From CBDCBA01 sp965214125 (lineage in GTDB: Bacteria; Planctomycetota; Phycisphaerae; Tepidisphaerales; Tepidisphaeraceae): DNA of 64,000 bases. Position 1 is the first letter of the stretch, and the number at the start of each line of letters is the position of its first letter. Below, piece after piece: positions 26,471 through 34,562 of this stretch. A model generated the notes under the pieces. That model searched no databases and was not told the origin of the DNA. It saw only the letters and a list, made by a program, of their open reading frames with translations. A program made the translations under genes and the position numbers. Location: assembly GCA_965214125.1 (NCBI GenBank), contig CBDCBA010000034.1, positions 114,455 through 178,454 on the forward strand, in the 5' to 3' direction.

Positions 26471-27088
26471 TTACGGTTCGTCGGCCGTGCGCCACTCCTG
26501 ACGATCCCAAGCATCCTTGCGCTGCTCGCTCAGCCACCGTCGACGCCAAGGGGGCATGGCCTTGTCGGGAACATCGGGGAAGATCGCCCAGATCCCTCGC
26601 CTGGCCCGAGCGGCGGTTGCTTCCACTTGCTCGAAATGCTGGCGGTACGGATGGTCCAGCCGACGGTCCGCGAACGCCTCGCCACGCGCGATTATCGCCT
26701 CGTTCAGAAGCAACTCGCCCGCGTAGGCGTAGCCGAAGAGCGTGCCGGCGGCGTCGCGGGTCGGTACGTCGATCAGGTAGACGAGCACCGCATCGCCCGC
26801 CGCGCTCGCCAAAGCTTGCCGCGCGGTCTCGCGGTCGTAGGCGTCGATGCCGAGCAGGCGCAGTTCGACCGGCCCGCGCGGGGTGACAAGCAGCAGCCGG
26901 TCGCCCGCGGGAACGTCCGATACCTCGAACACCTGCTGGTGGAACCGCGCTCGATCCGTCGCCGGCGGCCGAACGCTGGCCCACAACACCAAGCCGGTGA
27001 TCGTCGTCAGACCGAGAACGACCAGCCCAAGTTGAACGCGCCGCCGCCTGCGCACCCGGATGGCTTGCGGTGAGAGCGGGCCCGCCAC
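26471..27088 (-). CDS. Membrane-anchored thermonuclease-like (SNase) protein
   Basis: A 205-residue protein with GTG start, a basic N-terminus (RVRRRRRVQ) and one membrane anchor (LGLVVLGLTTITGLVLWASV). The rest resembles the staphylococcal nuclease fold: GPVELRLLGIDAYDRETARQ, DVPTRDAAGTLFGYAYAGEL, LLNEAIIARGEAFADRR and RARRGIW. The usual catalytic Arg before LLGID (VRLxGID) is present as ELRLLGID, and the Asp-Glu pair is partly altered, so activity is uncertain. It probably faces the periplasm. It is co-directional with the MFS permease upstream. Confidence 0.8.
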   Translation of the reverse strand: MAGPLSPQAIRVRRRRRVQLGLVVLGLTTITGLVLWASVRPPATDRARFHQQVFEVSDVPAGDRLLLVTPRGPVELRLLGIDAYDRETARQALASAAGDAVLVYLIDVPTRDAAGTLFGYAYAGELLLNEAIIARGEAFADRRLDHPYRQHFEQVEATAARARRGIWAIFPDVPDKAMPPWRRRWLSEQRKDAWDRQEWRTADEP

Positions 27089-27097
27089 GCCGCGAAT

Positions 27098-28648
27098 CTA
27101 CCCGCTTCGGGCGTGCGATGTCGGCGCGGCGGGAGTCTGCGACGGATCGCGTTCAGCCTTGAGCTCAACGGGAAAGCCGCGATCGCCACGGCTGGGCGTA
27201 TCGTCGCTCTCGTCGACGAGTTGTCCCGCGTACCGGCGGCTCATCGAGACGTAGCCGAAAATTGAGATCGCGCAGGCCGTCACCGGCACGAAGAAGACCC
27301 AACGCCCGCCGTTCTCGACCCCGCCGAGGGGCGGCAGGTGGTCGCGCAGGAAGTGATAGATGCCCACGCCCAGGAACGGCGCGACCATGCCGCGCAGCCC
27401 GGTCAGCATCACGTGCAGGCCCATGTAGGTGCCGACGTTCCCCTTCGTCGCGAAGGCGTTCTGCCCAAGTTGCCACGCGAGTTGCCCCCCGCCCATGGCC
27501 ACGCCGACCGCGAAGGTGCCGCCGGCCACGAGCCAAAGTTGATCGGTCAGCGCCCCCGCCAGGATCAGTACGTGCGCGGAGATGGCCGCGAAGCCGATCC
27601 AGACGCGGAACGTGAAGATGTCCGTCCGGTCGAAGAGCGGCGCCCACACCTGAAGGAAGATCACACCCGTCACCATCGGGATGAACTGCAGGATCATCAC
27701 CGCCTTGACGTACTCGGTGGCGCGGTCGGTCATCTCCTGGCTGACCATGTAGATCAGCGACGGAAACATCATCATAAAGCTGAAGCCCAGCAGGAACTGC
27801 CACCACTGGTACTCGCGAAACATCTTGTCGCGACCCAGCAGGGCGAAGGCGTCGCGGATGCGTTCGGCGAGCCGGCCGACCGCGCCGCGGGGCGAGGCGT
27901 CGCGCTCGACGCGGTCGTAGGCGGGGATCGCGTTGCCGGATTCATCCACCGCCCGGCCGGCCGGGGTAAGGCGGGCCCGCCGGAGCAACTGGCGTTCGCC
28001 GCGCACGCGAATGCGGCTGTAGTGCAGCACGCCGAACAGGCTGACGATCGCGACGGCGGGGTAGATGATGGCGTACACGCCCGGCACGCGGTCGAGCGCG
28101 AACGCGGCCGCAAGGACCATCGTCGAGAGCACCGTGTTGTAGACGCCGTTGATGCGGCCGATGATCTGCGCCCGCTGGCGCCTCGGGTAGTTCAGCCGCC
28201 AGACGGCGCTGCGCAGCGTGATGATGCCGCTGGCGAGCACGCGGGCGATGATGATGAGGCCGGCGAACATCCAGCCGGCGACGGCAAGGTCATCGATGAA
28301 GTACGTTCCCGCGACCGCCGCCATCGACAGGGCGACGCCAAGCTGCAAGCCATTGATGAACGGCACCTTCGGCCGCGTCTCGGCGAGCTCGGCCCAGAGG
28401 AGCGCCAAGATGTTGCCGAACATCGGCGCGGCCGTGATCACGGCAATGAGCAACAGCCCCGCGTCGAAATACTTGGCCGCCACCACGCCCGTGAACGTTC
28501 CCTCTGCCAGCGCGGCGGCGAGCGGGAAGGTGGCGGCGCTCTTGAGTTCGTAGACGTAGTTCCGCCGGACCATCAGCGGCTGTCGCCTGCCGGAGAACGC
28601 CCCCGCGGTGTCGGCAATGGCGTGGCTCAGGCGGGACAGCGGCGGCAT
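27098..28648 (-). CDS. MFS transporter
   Basis: A 516-residue permease if the ATG at 28648 is used; a TTG at 28705 is in frame but lacks support. About 12 helices are visible, including SAATFPLAAALAEGTFTGVV, LLIAVITAAPMFGNILALLW and VAGWMFAGLIIIARVLASGI. A cytoplasmic loop after helix 6 carries SRIRVRGERQLLRRARLTPA. Substrate is unknown; drug/sugar MFS families are possible. The gene ends ten bases before the SNase-like gene, so the two may form an operon. Confidence 0.88.
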   Translation of the reverse strand: MPPLSRLSHAIADTAGAFSGRRQPLMVRRNYVYELKSAATFPLAAALAEGTFTGVVAAKYFDAGLLLIAVITAAPMFGNILALLWAELAETRPKVPFINGLQLGVALSMAAVAGTYFIDDLAVAGWMFAGLIIIARVLASGIITLRSAVWRLNYPRRQRAQIIGRINGVYNTVLSTMVLAAAFALDRVPGVYAIIYPAVAIVSLFGVLHYSRIRVRGERQLLRRARLTPAGRAVDESGNAIPAYDRVERDASPRGAVGRLAERIRDAFALLGRDKMFREYQWWQFLLGFSFMMMFPSLIYMVSQEMTDRATEYVKAVMILQFIPMVTGVIFLQVWAPLFDRTDIFTFRVWIGFAAISAHVLILAGALTDQLWLVAGGTFAVGVAMGGGQLAWQLGQNAFATKGNVGTYMGLHVMLTGLRGMVAPFLGVGIYHFLRDHLPPLGGVENGGRWVFFVPVTACAISIFGYVSMSRRYAGQLVDESDDTPSRGDRGFPVELKAERDPSQTPAAPTSHARSG

Positions 28649-28713
28649 GCGGCGGCCGACTGTAGGAGCCGACGCCTTCGAAGCCCGCCTGAATGTCTCG
28701 CCCAACGCACGAG

Positions 28714-28739
28714 GAGCCCGCGGGTGCGTCCGCGGGCTT
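28714..28739 (-). terminator. Possible terminator hairpin downstream of a small lipoprotein gene
   Basis: A 9-bp GC stem (AGCCCGCGG and complement) with a six-base loop lies between the minus-strand lipoprotein gene and the MFS gene. It lacks a strong T run, so it is a weak call. Confidence 0.45.
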
Positions 28740-28771
28740 CAAGCGCTGGGAAATCCGGTGCGATCGGGCGA

Positions 28772-29023
28772 TCAGGGGACGTGCCACTGCGTCAGCGTGC
28801 TGACCGGGCGGAGCAGCAGGACGCGGTCGATGTCGTCGTTGATCATCCGAAGCTCAAGGTCGATGTTGCGGTCGATGCGGGCGAACCGCTCCTTGGCGCT
28901 GAAGATCGGCGTTGCGCCGACGACCGGCGTGCTGCCGCAGCCGATGAGCGACGAAGCGCCGATCGCCGCGACGGCGGCAAGGGGCAGAACCAGCAGGCGG
29001 CGAAGGGTGCGATGGCGGGTCAT
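28772..29023 (-). CDS. Small lipoprotein
   Basis: An 83-residue protein: basic start, hydrophobic stretch (LLVLPLAAVAAIGASSLIGC) ending at the lipobox Cys, then about 55 residues with FSAKERFARIDRNIDLELRM, likely helical. The ATG is at 29023. No family is recognised. Small lipoproteins of this kind are frequent in Planctomycetota. The 218-base gap between it and birA holds no further gene. Confidence 0.7.
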   Translation of the reverse strand: MTRHRTLRRLLVLPLAAVAAIGASSLIGCGSTPVVGATPIFSAKERFARIDRNIDLELRMINDDIDRVLLLRPVSTLTQWHVP

Positions 29024-29241
29024 GGTGGATATCCGGCTAAAACTCCGGCGACGGGCGTTGCGCCCGAAAGCGGCAAAGGCTGCATCGGCCCGCAGGCGCC
29101 GAAGCGTCCAGCATGACGCTGGCTTGCATCAACGATCCTGCGCGACCGGCTCAGCCGCGGGATTGGCCCGGCCCCTGGCGGCCCGGCGCGAGTGGGTCGT
29201 AGCCTAACGCCCCGCCGCCCAACCTGTCAAAGTCTGACGAC

Positions 29242-29973
29242 ATGCCCGCGACACCCCTGGGAGAATCCGCCTGCCGCGCCGCCGTGCAACCGTGGCCGTT
29301 GCACTTCTTCCCGACGATTGGCAGCACGAGCGACGCCGCCCGCGAAGGCCTCGCTGCCGGCACCCTCTCCGCCCCCGTGGCCGTCGTCGCCGACCGGCAA
29401 ACCGCCGGGCGCGGCCGGATGGGTCGCACGTGGCACGGCGGTGGCCATGAGGTTGGAACGGGCATCAGCGCGACCTTCGCGCTCGCGCAACTGGCGATGC
29501 CGGCGACGGAGGTGCCCCTCGTCGCGGCCGTGCTTGTTCGCCGGGCGCTGTCGAGATTTGCCGACGACGTGCGGATCAAGTGGCCCAACGACCTTGTCCG
29601 CAGCGGCGATGCGAAGATAGGTGGCCTGCTTTGCGAGCGCGTCCGCGACCACGACCTGATCGGCGTCGGGGTCAACGTGATGTGGCCCGCGGACGCCCCG
29701 GCCGATTTGCCAATCGCGACGCTCGCCGGCGCGGACCGCACCGAGGTTCTCGCCGCCGTCGCGGGGTCGCTCGCCGCCCTGCTCGATACGCCGCCGCGCT
29801 TGGCCGACGCGCTTGAGGAGTACCGCCAGCACGACGCCCTCGTTGGCCGCATCGTCCACGCGATCGGACCCGTCGATCGCGTGGGTCCGTGCCGCGGCAT
29901 CGACGACCAAGGCCGCCTGCGCGTGGGCGACCACGCCATCACCACCGGCACCGTCCGCGCCCAATTGGCCTAG
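29242..29973 (+). CDS. birA: Biotin--[acetyl-CoA-carboxylase] ligase
   Basis: Biotin protein ligase activates biotin with ATP and attaches it to the carrier protein of biotin-dependent carboxylases. The 243-residue protein is of the monofunctional type without an N-terminal DNA-binding domain. Seen motifs are IGSTSDAAREGL, the biotin-AMP loop ADRQTAGRGRMGRTWHGG, the catalytic VRIKWPNDLV and GGLLCERV, then GVGVNV. A small SH3-like C-terminal domain follows (ALVGRIVHAIGPVDRVG). Its TAG stop is the first three bases of a palindromic element. No biotin genes are adjacent. Confidence 0.94.
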   Translation: MPATPLGESACRAAVQPWPLHFFPTIGSTSDAAREGLAAGTLSAPVAVVADRQTAGRGRMGRTWHGGGHEVGTGISATFALAQLAMPATEVPLVAAVLVRRALSRFADDVRIKWPNDLVRSGDAKIGGLLCERVRDHDLIGVGVNVMWPADAPADLPIATLAGADRTEVLAAVAGSLAALLDTPPRLADALEEYRQHDALVGRIVHAIGPVDRVGPCRGIDDQGRLRVGDHAITTGTVRAQLA

Positions 29974-30135
29974 CCGCGACTCAACGAGTCGCGGGCTCAG
30001 TGGACTCGACTTTTGCAACCGTCGTTGGAACGTAAGCAACATCCCAGCCGGTGCCACTGCATCCTTGCAGTGGTCTGACCCAGACATTGCAAGGATGCAG
30101 TGGCACCCAGCCCGCTATTCGTTGAGTCGCGACTA
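29971..30135. repeat. Nested palindromic elements after birA
   Basis: Outer arms TAGCCGCGACTCAACG (29971-29986) and its inverse at 30120-30135 (one mismatch) enclose a copy of the GGTGCCACTGCA element (30050-30077 with 30081-30107). The left outer arm folds alone as CGCGACTC-AAC-GAGTCGCG and its TAG is the birA stop codon. One element appears to have inserted into another. Confidence 0.85.
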
Positions 30136-30167
30136 GAGCAGCTTTCCGCCTAGTCCCGGTGTGTCTG

Positions 30168-30227
30168 ACGGATGATGCTTTTCGGCATCGGGAGGTAAAC
30201 CCTTGACAGGAGATCAAGGTCATCCGT
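30168..30227 (+). ncRNA. Candidate structured RNA, three-way-junction-like
   Basis: Within 60 bases, ACGGATGA (30168) pairs perfectly with TCATCCGT (30220-30227). It encloses a small TGC/GCA hairpin with a TTTTCG loop and a perfect CCTTGA/TCAAGG hairpin (30201-30217), with the purine-rich GGGAGGTAAA linker left single-stranded. It lies between two nested repeats in a 466-base region (29974-30439) with no coding sequence. No known RNA class is recognised. Strand is uncertain; it may equally be part of a repeat. Confidence 0.4.
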
Positions 30228-30267
30228 AAGCCGATTTTCTGCCGAGATCGACTTTTGCAGCAGCCCG

Positions 30268-30382
30268 CTAGGTCGTGTTGCGTAATTTGTAGGGTGGGAT
30301 TCATCCCACCATCGGGAGCGACCGGAGGTGGGATAAATCCCACCCTACGACCCGCCAACGTGGGTTACGCAACAGGACCTAG
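30268..30382. repeat. Nested palindromic element, GTAGGGTGGGAT family
   Basis: Outer arms 30268-30285 and 30365-30382 match in 17 of 18 positions (CTAGGTCSTGTTGCGTAA). Inner arms 30289-30310 and 30327-30348 match in 21 of 22, and each inner arm is a hairpin (GTGGGAT-TC-ATCCCAC). A sister copy with GGGCC in place of GGGAT lies at 53817-53894. Confidence 0.85.
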
Positions 30383-30439
30383 AGCATCGCGTTCTCGGTC
30401 GCGCCGTACGCGGCGCGAGCAAGCAGGATGCAAGCCGGT

Positions 30440-31270
30440 TCAGTCCGCGCGGGGCAACGTGAGTGTGAACGTCGATCCATGGCCGGCGTCGCTCTCGACG
30501 GAAATCGTCCCGCCGTGGCGTTCGACGAGCTGGCGGCTGAGCGTCAGGCCCAGCCCGGTGCCGCCGGCGTCGCCCCGGCGGTCGTTGCCGGTCGTGAAGA
30601 AGCCGTCGAAGATTCGCTGCAAGTCGGCGGCCGCGATTCCGCAGCCGGTGTCGATGACGCGGAGCTCGACCCGGTCGCGCCGCACAAGGCCTTCCACGCG
30701 CAGCCGACGCCGCGCGGCCGGTTTCGCCAGCAGCGCCCGGCGGGCGTTGAGCAGCAGGTTCAGCAGGATTTGCTCGAGCGCCAGCGGGTCGATGGCCGCC
30801 CGCAATCCGGGGGAGACATCGACCGTCAGGGCGATGCCATCCTGCTCCGGGCGGCGGACCATGGCGTCGAGTGCCTGCTCGATGACCAGGGCGACATCGC
30901 TCGCGGTCACGCCGTGTTGCGGGTCGGCCGTGTCGTTGCCGGCGAAGCCGAGGATCGCGTTGCACAACCGGCTCGACTTCGCGGCCGTGCGCGAGCAGCG
31001 GGCCACCGCGCGGCGGGCGCGGGCAAGATCGGCCGCGCCCGGCGCCTCGGCGTCGGCGGGACCCAGCGCCAACTCGGCAAACCGGGCGGAGTTGGCGACG
31101 CCGGCGGCGATGTTGTTGAACTCGTGCGCCACCGTCGCCGCCAGCGTGCCGAGCGAGGCGAGACGCCCCAGGTGGTCGCACTCGGCGCGCAGCCGGTCCA
31201 GCTCCCCCTGCATCGCCGCGAGGGCCTCCATGGCATCGGGCGCAACGGCGTTGGCAGGGGCGGAGTCCAC
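30440..31270 (-). CDS. Sensor histidine kinase (cytoplasmic)
   Basis: A 276-residue kinase with GTG start. After a short coiled coil (MEALAAMQGELDRLRAECDH) come the H box LAATVAHEFNNIAAGV (phosphorylated His), N box LEQILLNLLLNARRALL, G1 DTGCGIAAADLQRIF, the F box DGFFTTG and G2 GGTGLGLTLSRQL. There is no membrane helix or sensor domain in this protein, so input must come from a partner or an upstream protein. No response regulator gene is adjacent; it is an orphan kinase. It is transcribed toward the repeat-rich gap. Confidence 0.9.
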   Translation of the reverse strand: MDSAPANAVAPDAMEALAAMQGELDRLRAECDHLGRLASLGTLAATVAHEFNNIAAGVANSARFAELALGPADAEAPGAADLARARRAVARCSRTAAKSSRLCNAILGFAGNDTADPQHGVTASDVALVIEQALDAMVRRPEQDGIALTVDVSPGLRAAIDPLALEQILLNLLLNARRALLAKPAARRRLRVEGLVRRDRVELRVIDTGCGIAAADLQRIFDGFFTTGNDRRGDAGGTGLGLTLSRQLVERHGGTISVESDAGHGSTFTLTLPRAD

Positions 31271-31318
31271 CCGGCAGACATCGGATACTCCCCCTCGCGC
31301 AGCGACGGCGGACGTGGG

Positions 31319-32440
31319 TTATCGGAGCGACTGCGCCGTCGCCCTCAACAGGGTCGCCGCGTGCCGCACCTGTGCCTCGCTCAGCTCCGGGTAGATCGGC
31401 AACGCCAACACCTCGCGGCAGGCACGCTCCGTTTCGGGAAGGTCGCCCTCGGCGTACCCGAGGTTGCCGAAGCACTGCTGCATGTGGAGCCCCAGCGGGT
31501 AGTAGACCCCGCTGCCAACGCCCGCCTCGTTCAGCGCCCCACGCACGGCATCGCGGTTCTGCACGCGCACGACGTACTGGTTGTAGACGCTCGCGTTCCC
31601 CGGCTCGATGAACGGCGTGACGACGCCGGAGTCGGCGAGGATTTCGTGGTAGATCGCCGCGTTGCGCCGCCGGCCGGCGTGCCAGGCGGGCAGGTGATCG
31701 AGCTTCACGTCGAGCACGGCTGCCTGGAGCGCGTCGATGCGAAAGTTGCCGCCGACCTCCTCATGGTAATACGTGTGCCCGCTGCCGTGAACGCGGAGCT
31801 TCTTGAGCCGGTCGAAGAAGGCATCGTCGTCGCCGCAGACGGCCCCCGCGTCGCCGAAGGCGCCTAGGTTCTTCGTCGGGTAAAAGCTCAGCGCGCCGCA
31901 AAACCCCTGCGCGCACGCGGCCTTGCCGTTGCGCGTGGCGCCGATTGCCTGAGCCGCATCTTCGATCACCCAGATCGGCCGGTCCAGCTTCGGATCGCAC
32001 GCGATCGCGTTGAGGGCGTCGGTGTCGGCGCACTGGCCGAAGAGGTGAACGGGCACGATGGCCTTCGTCTTCGGCGTCACCTTCTCGGCAACCTTGGCCG
32101 GGTCGAGGTTGAACGTGCGCGGGTCGATGTCGACAAAGACCGGCGTCGCCCCGAGCCGGCTGACGCACCCGCCGGTCGCGAAGAACGTGAACGACGGCAC
32201 GATCACCTCGTCGCCCGGCCCGACATCGAGGGCCATCATCGCTGCCAGCAGAGCGTCGGTGCCGCTCGACATGCCCAGGGCGTGCTTCGTGCCGCAGTAG
32301 TCGGCGAGGTTTCGCTCGAACTCGGCCGTCGCCTCGCCGAGCACAAGGGCCTGGGCGTCGCAAATGGCGTCCATAGCCGCCCGCACCGGCTCGCGAATCG
32401 GCTTGTACTGGGCGGTCAGATCGAGAAGCGGCACCTGCAT
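31319..32440 (-). CDS. DegT/DnrJ/EryC1/StrS sugar aminotransferase
   Basis: A PLP-dependent enzyme of 373 residues that aminates a keto-sugar nucleotide for surface polysaccharide or glycoprotein synthesis. The ATG at 32440 gives the classical start MQVPLLDLTAQY. Motifs are SGTDALLAAMMAL, PSFTFFATGGC, WVIEDAAQAIGA (cofactor Asp) and SFYPTKNLGAFGDAG with the Schiff-base Lys, then NFRIDALQAAVLDVKLDHL. The length is typical. No other sugar-nucleotide genes are next to it, so the exact sugar cannot be read. Confidence 0.93.
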   Translation of the reverse strand: MQVPLLDLTAQYKPIREPVRAAMDAICDAQALVLGEATAEFERNLADYCGTKHALGMSSGTDALLAAMMALDVGPGDEVIVPSFTFFATGGCVSRLGATPVFVDIDPRTFNLDPAKVAEKVTPKTKAIVPVHLFGQCADTDALNAIACDPKLDRPIWVIEDAAQAIGATRNGKAACAQGFCGALSFYPTKNLGAFGDAGAVCGDDDAFFDRLKKLRVHGSGHTYYHEEVGGNFRIDALQAAVLDVKLDHLPAWHAGRRRNAAIYHEILADSGVVTPFIEPGNASVYNQYVVRVQNRDAVRGALNEAGVGSGVYYPLGLHMQQCFGNLGYAEGDLPETERACREVLALPIYPELSEAQVRHAATLLRATAQSLR

Positions 32441-32483
32441 CGTGAGCGAGCGTAGGAACACTTCGCTTTCGCGAACGATTTGA

Positions 32484-32557
32484 TAGCCGCGACTCAACGA
32501 GTCGCGGTCCGGGAGCGTCGCGAGTGCGTCAGACCGCGACTCGTTAAGTCGCGGCTA
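32484..32557. repeat. Doubly palindromic element, TAGCCGCGACTC family
   Basis: Arms 32484-32509 and 32532-32557 match in 25 of 26 positions when inverted, and each arm is a hairpin (GCGACTC-AAC-GAGTCGC). The 22-base loop, inverted, resembles the loop of the copy at 40978-41053. The right end CTA is the TAG stop of the phosphodiesterase-like gene on the minus strand. Confidence 0.9.
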
Positions 32558-33304
32558 TGGAATGGGCTCGATCTCCACGCCCACCGGCCGATGGTCGCTC
32601 GCGAAGTCGGCGAGGCGGTTGGTTTCGACCCACGCCGACGTCGCTTCGCAGCCGTGGGTGAAGATGTAATCGAGCCGCAACCCCGGCTGAAGCGTCGTAA
32701 AGCTCGGCGTCGCGTCACCCGCGTGCGGGTCGACGTAACCGGCGTTGAGCAGCGACTGAATCGCCCGCTGCGGGATCGAGTTGCCGTTCGCCTCGTAGTG
32801 CGGCCAAACCTTGTCGGGCAGCTTGTCCGGCTCGACGGTCCACGTCGGCGAGACGGCGTTGAAGTCGCCCATCAGCACGTGCGGCCGTCCCGCCTCGCGG
32901 AGCACTTGGGTCGCCTTCAGCACGGCCTCGATTTCCCGCTCGCGCCGCGCCTCGTTCTCGTCACTCGCCTTGCTCGTCAGGTGAACGACGCCGACGTCGA
33001 GTTCCCGCCCGTCGAGCTCGATCGTCGCAAGCAAAAACGATCGCGGCCGCTCGCGGTCGAGCAGCGGGACGAGGTTGGTCGACTGCAGAATCCGCCCCCG
33101 CGTCAGCAACGCCGCCGTCCGCCCTTTGCGTCCCTCGGCGGTCACGACGTCGAACCCCAACCGCCACGCGATCCGGGCGACGATGTCCGAGTCATCCGCC
33201 TCCACAAGCCCCACGACGTCCGGCTTCTGCGCCAGCAGCACCTCCGCGATCGGGTCCGCCCGTCCGACGCCGCCGTCGAGGATGTTGTAGCTGACAATGC
33301 GCAC
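32555..33304 (-). CDS. Endonuclease/exonuclease/phosphatase (EEP) family protein
   Basis: A 249-residue metal-dependent phosphodiesterase-fold protein, starting at GTG 33304. Family motifs are MRIVSYNILDGG (Asn), KPDVVGLVEADDSD (metal Glu), GVVHLTSKA (His), HVLMGDFNAVSP (Asp-Asn) and LRLDYIFTHG with ASDHRPVGVEIE (Asp-His) at the end. The substrate may be a nucleic acid, phosphoinositide or other phosphodiester. No signal peptide is seen. The stop codon TAG is donated by the palindromic element. Confidence 0.9.
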   Translation of the reverse strand: MRIVSYNILDGGVGRADPIAEVLLAQKPDVVGLVEADDSDIVARIAWRLGFDVVTAEGRKGRTAALLTRGRILQSTNLVPLLDRERPRSFLLATIELDGRELDVGVVHLTSKASDENEARREREIEAVLKATQVLREAGRPHVLMGDFNAVSPTWTVEPDKLPDKVWPHYEANGNSIPQRAIQSLLNAGYVDPHAGDATPSFTTLQPGLRLDYIFTHGCEATSAWVETNRLADFASDHRPVGVEIEPIP

Positions 33305-33377
33305 GTGAAAGTTGCAGAGTCGCTAAGATCGATACCGGTTGGTCGTCTGAACCTTCACATCCTAACCACGGAAGGCC

Positions 33378-33911
33378 ATGAACCGGCAGACTCCCCATCT
33401 TCTTCTGGCCCTCGCAGTTTTGTTGGCCGCGGGCGCCCTCCTTCACGCACACTCGCCGGACGACGAGACGTCTCGCGTCGAGCAGGTTGAAGAAATCGAG
33501 GCGGCCTTCGATCGGCTGCGGGAAGCCACGGTATTCGCAGCGCACGGTGTCGGCTACGCCGGCACGATCCCGCCAGAACACGCCGATGTCCGGATGCTGG
33601 TGGCGGCACCGAACGCCTCCAATCGCCTGCAGGAACTCGTTCGCATTGGGTCGCCCGCCGCCAAGCTGTACGCCATGGCGGGTCTTTGGCGGGTTGATCG
33701 GAACGCTTTCCGCGCCGCGGTGAGCAAGTACCGCGAGTCGAACTTGATCGTCGAGTTCGGCCAAGGCTGCATCATCATGCAGTACCGGCTGCACAAGATC
33801 ATCGGCGACAGCCCGGTCCCCGCCAACGGCGAAGGGGTGGACAAGGACGCTCCCTACGACCTATCCAGCGGCCGGATGGCCGCGGCGATCCTCACCCCGC
33901 CGCCCGCGTGA
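33378..33911 (+). CDS. Secreted hypothetical protein
   Basis: A 177-residue protein with a signal peptide (HLLLALAVLLAAGALLHAHS) and ATG at 33378. The mature part starts with an acidic helix (SRVEQVEEIEAAFDRLREAT), has PNASNRLQELVRIGSPAAKL resembling one HEAT-like helical pair, and a single Cys in VEFGQGCIIMQYRLH. No family is recognised. Its end overlaps the convergent marC gene by 20 bases. Confidence 0.7.
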   Translation: MNRQTPHLLLALAVLLAAGALLHAHSPDDETSRVEQVEEIEAAFDRLREATVFAAHGVGYAGTIPPEHADVRMLVAAPNASNRLQELVRIGSPAAKLYAMAGLWRVDRNAFRAAVSKYRESNLIVEFGQGCIIMQYRLHKIIGDSPVPANGEGVDKDAPYDLSSGRMAAAILTPPPA

Positions 33912-34491
33912 TCGCGATGAAGTCGGCGATGCCGGTTAGGGTCATCTCGACGCTGATAGCGACGGTCAGCATACCCATCAGACGCTCGATGGCAATCAGG
34001 CCGCGGGCGCCGACGATGCGGCTGATCGGGCCGCTCATCATCAAAATGGCCGCCGTTGCCGCCCAGGCGAGGACGACGGCCGCCAGCCAGCGCGGCCATT
34101 GGCCGGCGTCGCCGCTGCCGATGAGGATGACCGTCGCGATCGCCGCCGGCCCGGCCACCAGCGGAATCGCCAGCGGCACCAGGAACGGCTCGCTCGTCAA
34201 ATCCTCCTCGGCGTGCTTGGGCGAGGGGAAAACCATTCGTAACGCGAGCAGGAACAGCACAATTCCGCCGGCCACGCTCAGCGACGGCTGGCTGATGTGC
34301 ATCACGTCGAGCAGCGTCCGTCCGGCGAACAGGAACAGCAGCAGCACCGCCAGCGCGAAGAGGAGTTCGCGGGCGATCACCAGCTTCCATCGTTTCGGCG
34401 GCACCTGCTTGAGCGCCGACAGGAACAGCGGCACGTTGCCGAAGCCGTCCATGATGAGGAAGAGGAGAAGGGCCGCCGACAGAACGCTCAT
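33892..34491 (-). CDS. MarC family integral membrane protein
   Basis: A 199-residue protein with six predicted transmembrane helices. Family features are LFLIMDGFGNVPLFLSALKQ at the start, ELLFALAVLLLFLFAG, SLSVAGGIVLFLLALRMVFP and the central PLAIPLVAGPAAIATVILIG. MarC/YhgN proteins are named after a multiple-antibiotic-resistance locus, but their transport role is not established. It is a single gene, convergent with the secreted hypothetical. Confidence 0.93.
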   Translation of the reverse strand: MSVLSAALLLFLIMDGFGNVPLFLSALKQVPPKRWKLVIARELLFALAVLLLFLFAGRTLLDVMHISQPSLSVAGGIVLFLLALRMVFPSPKHAEEDLTSEPFLVPLAIPLVAGPAAIATVILIGSGDAGQWPRWLAAVVLAWAATAAILMMSGPISRIVGARGLIAIERLMGMLTVAISVEMTLTGIADFIAITRAAG

Positions 34492-34562
34492 GCCCGCAGG
34501 CTACGCCGTCTCCCAGGCCGCGTTGCGTAGCCACGCGGCCTGGGTGGATTGGGAACGCATGG

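Noticed and set aside
30168..30227. Known riboswitch class
   Set aside because: The block matches no riboswitch that I know and no gene starts directly downstream in either direction.
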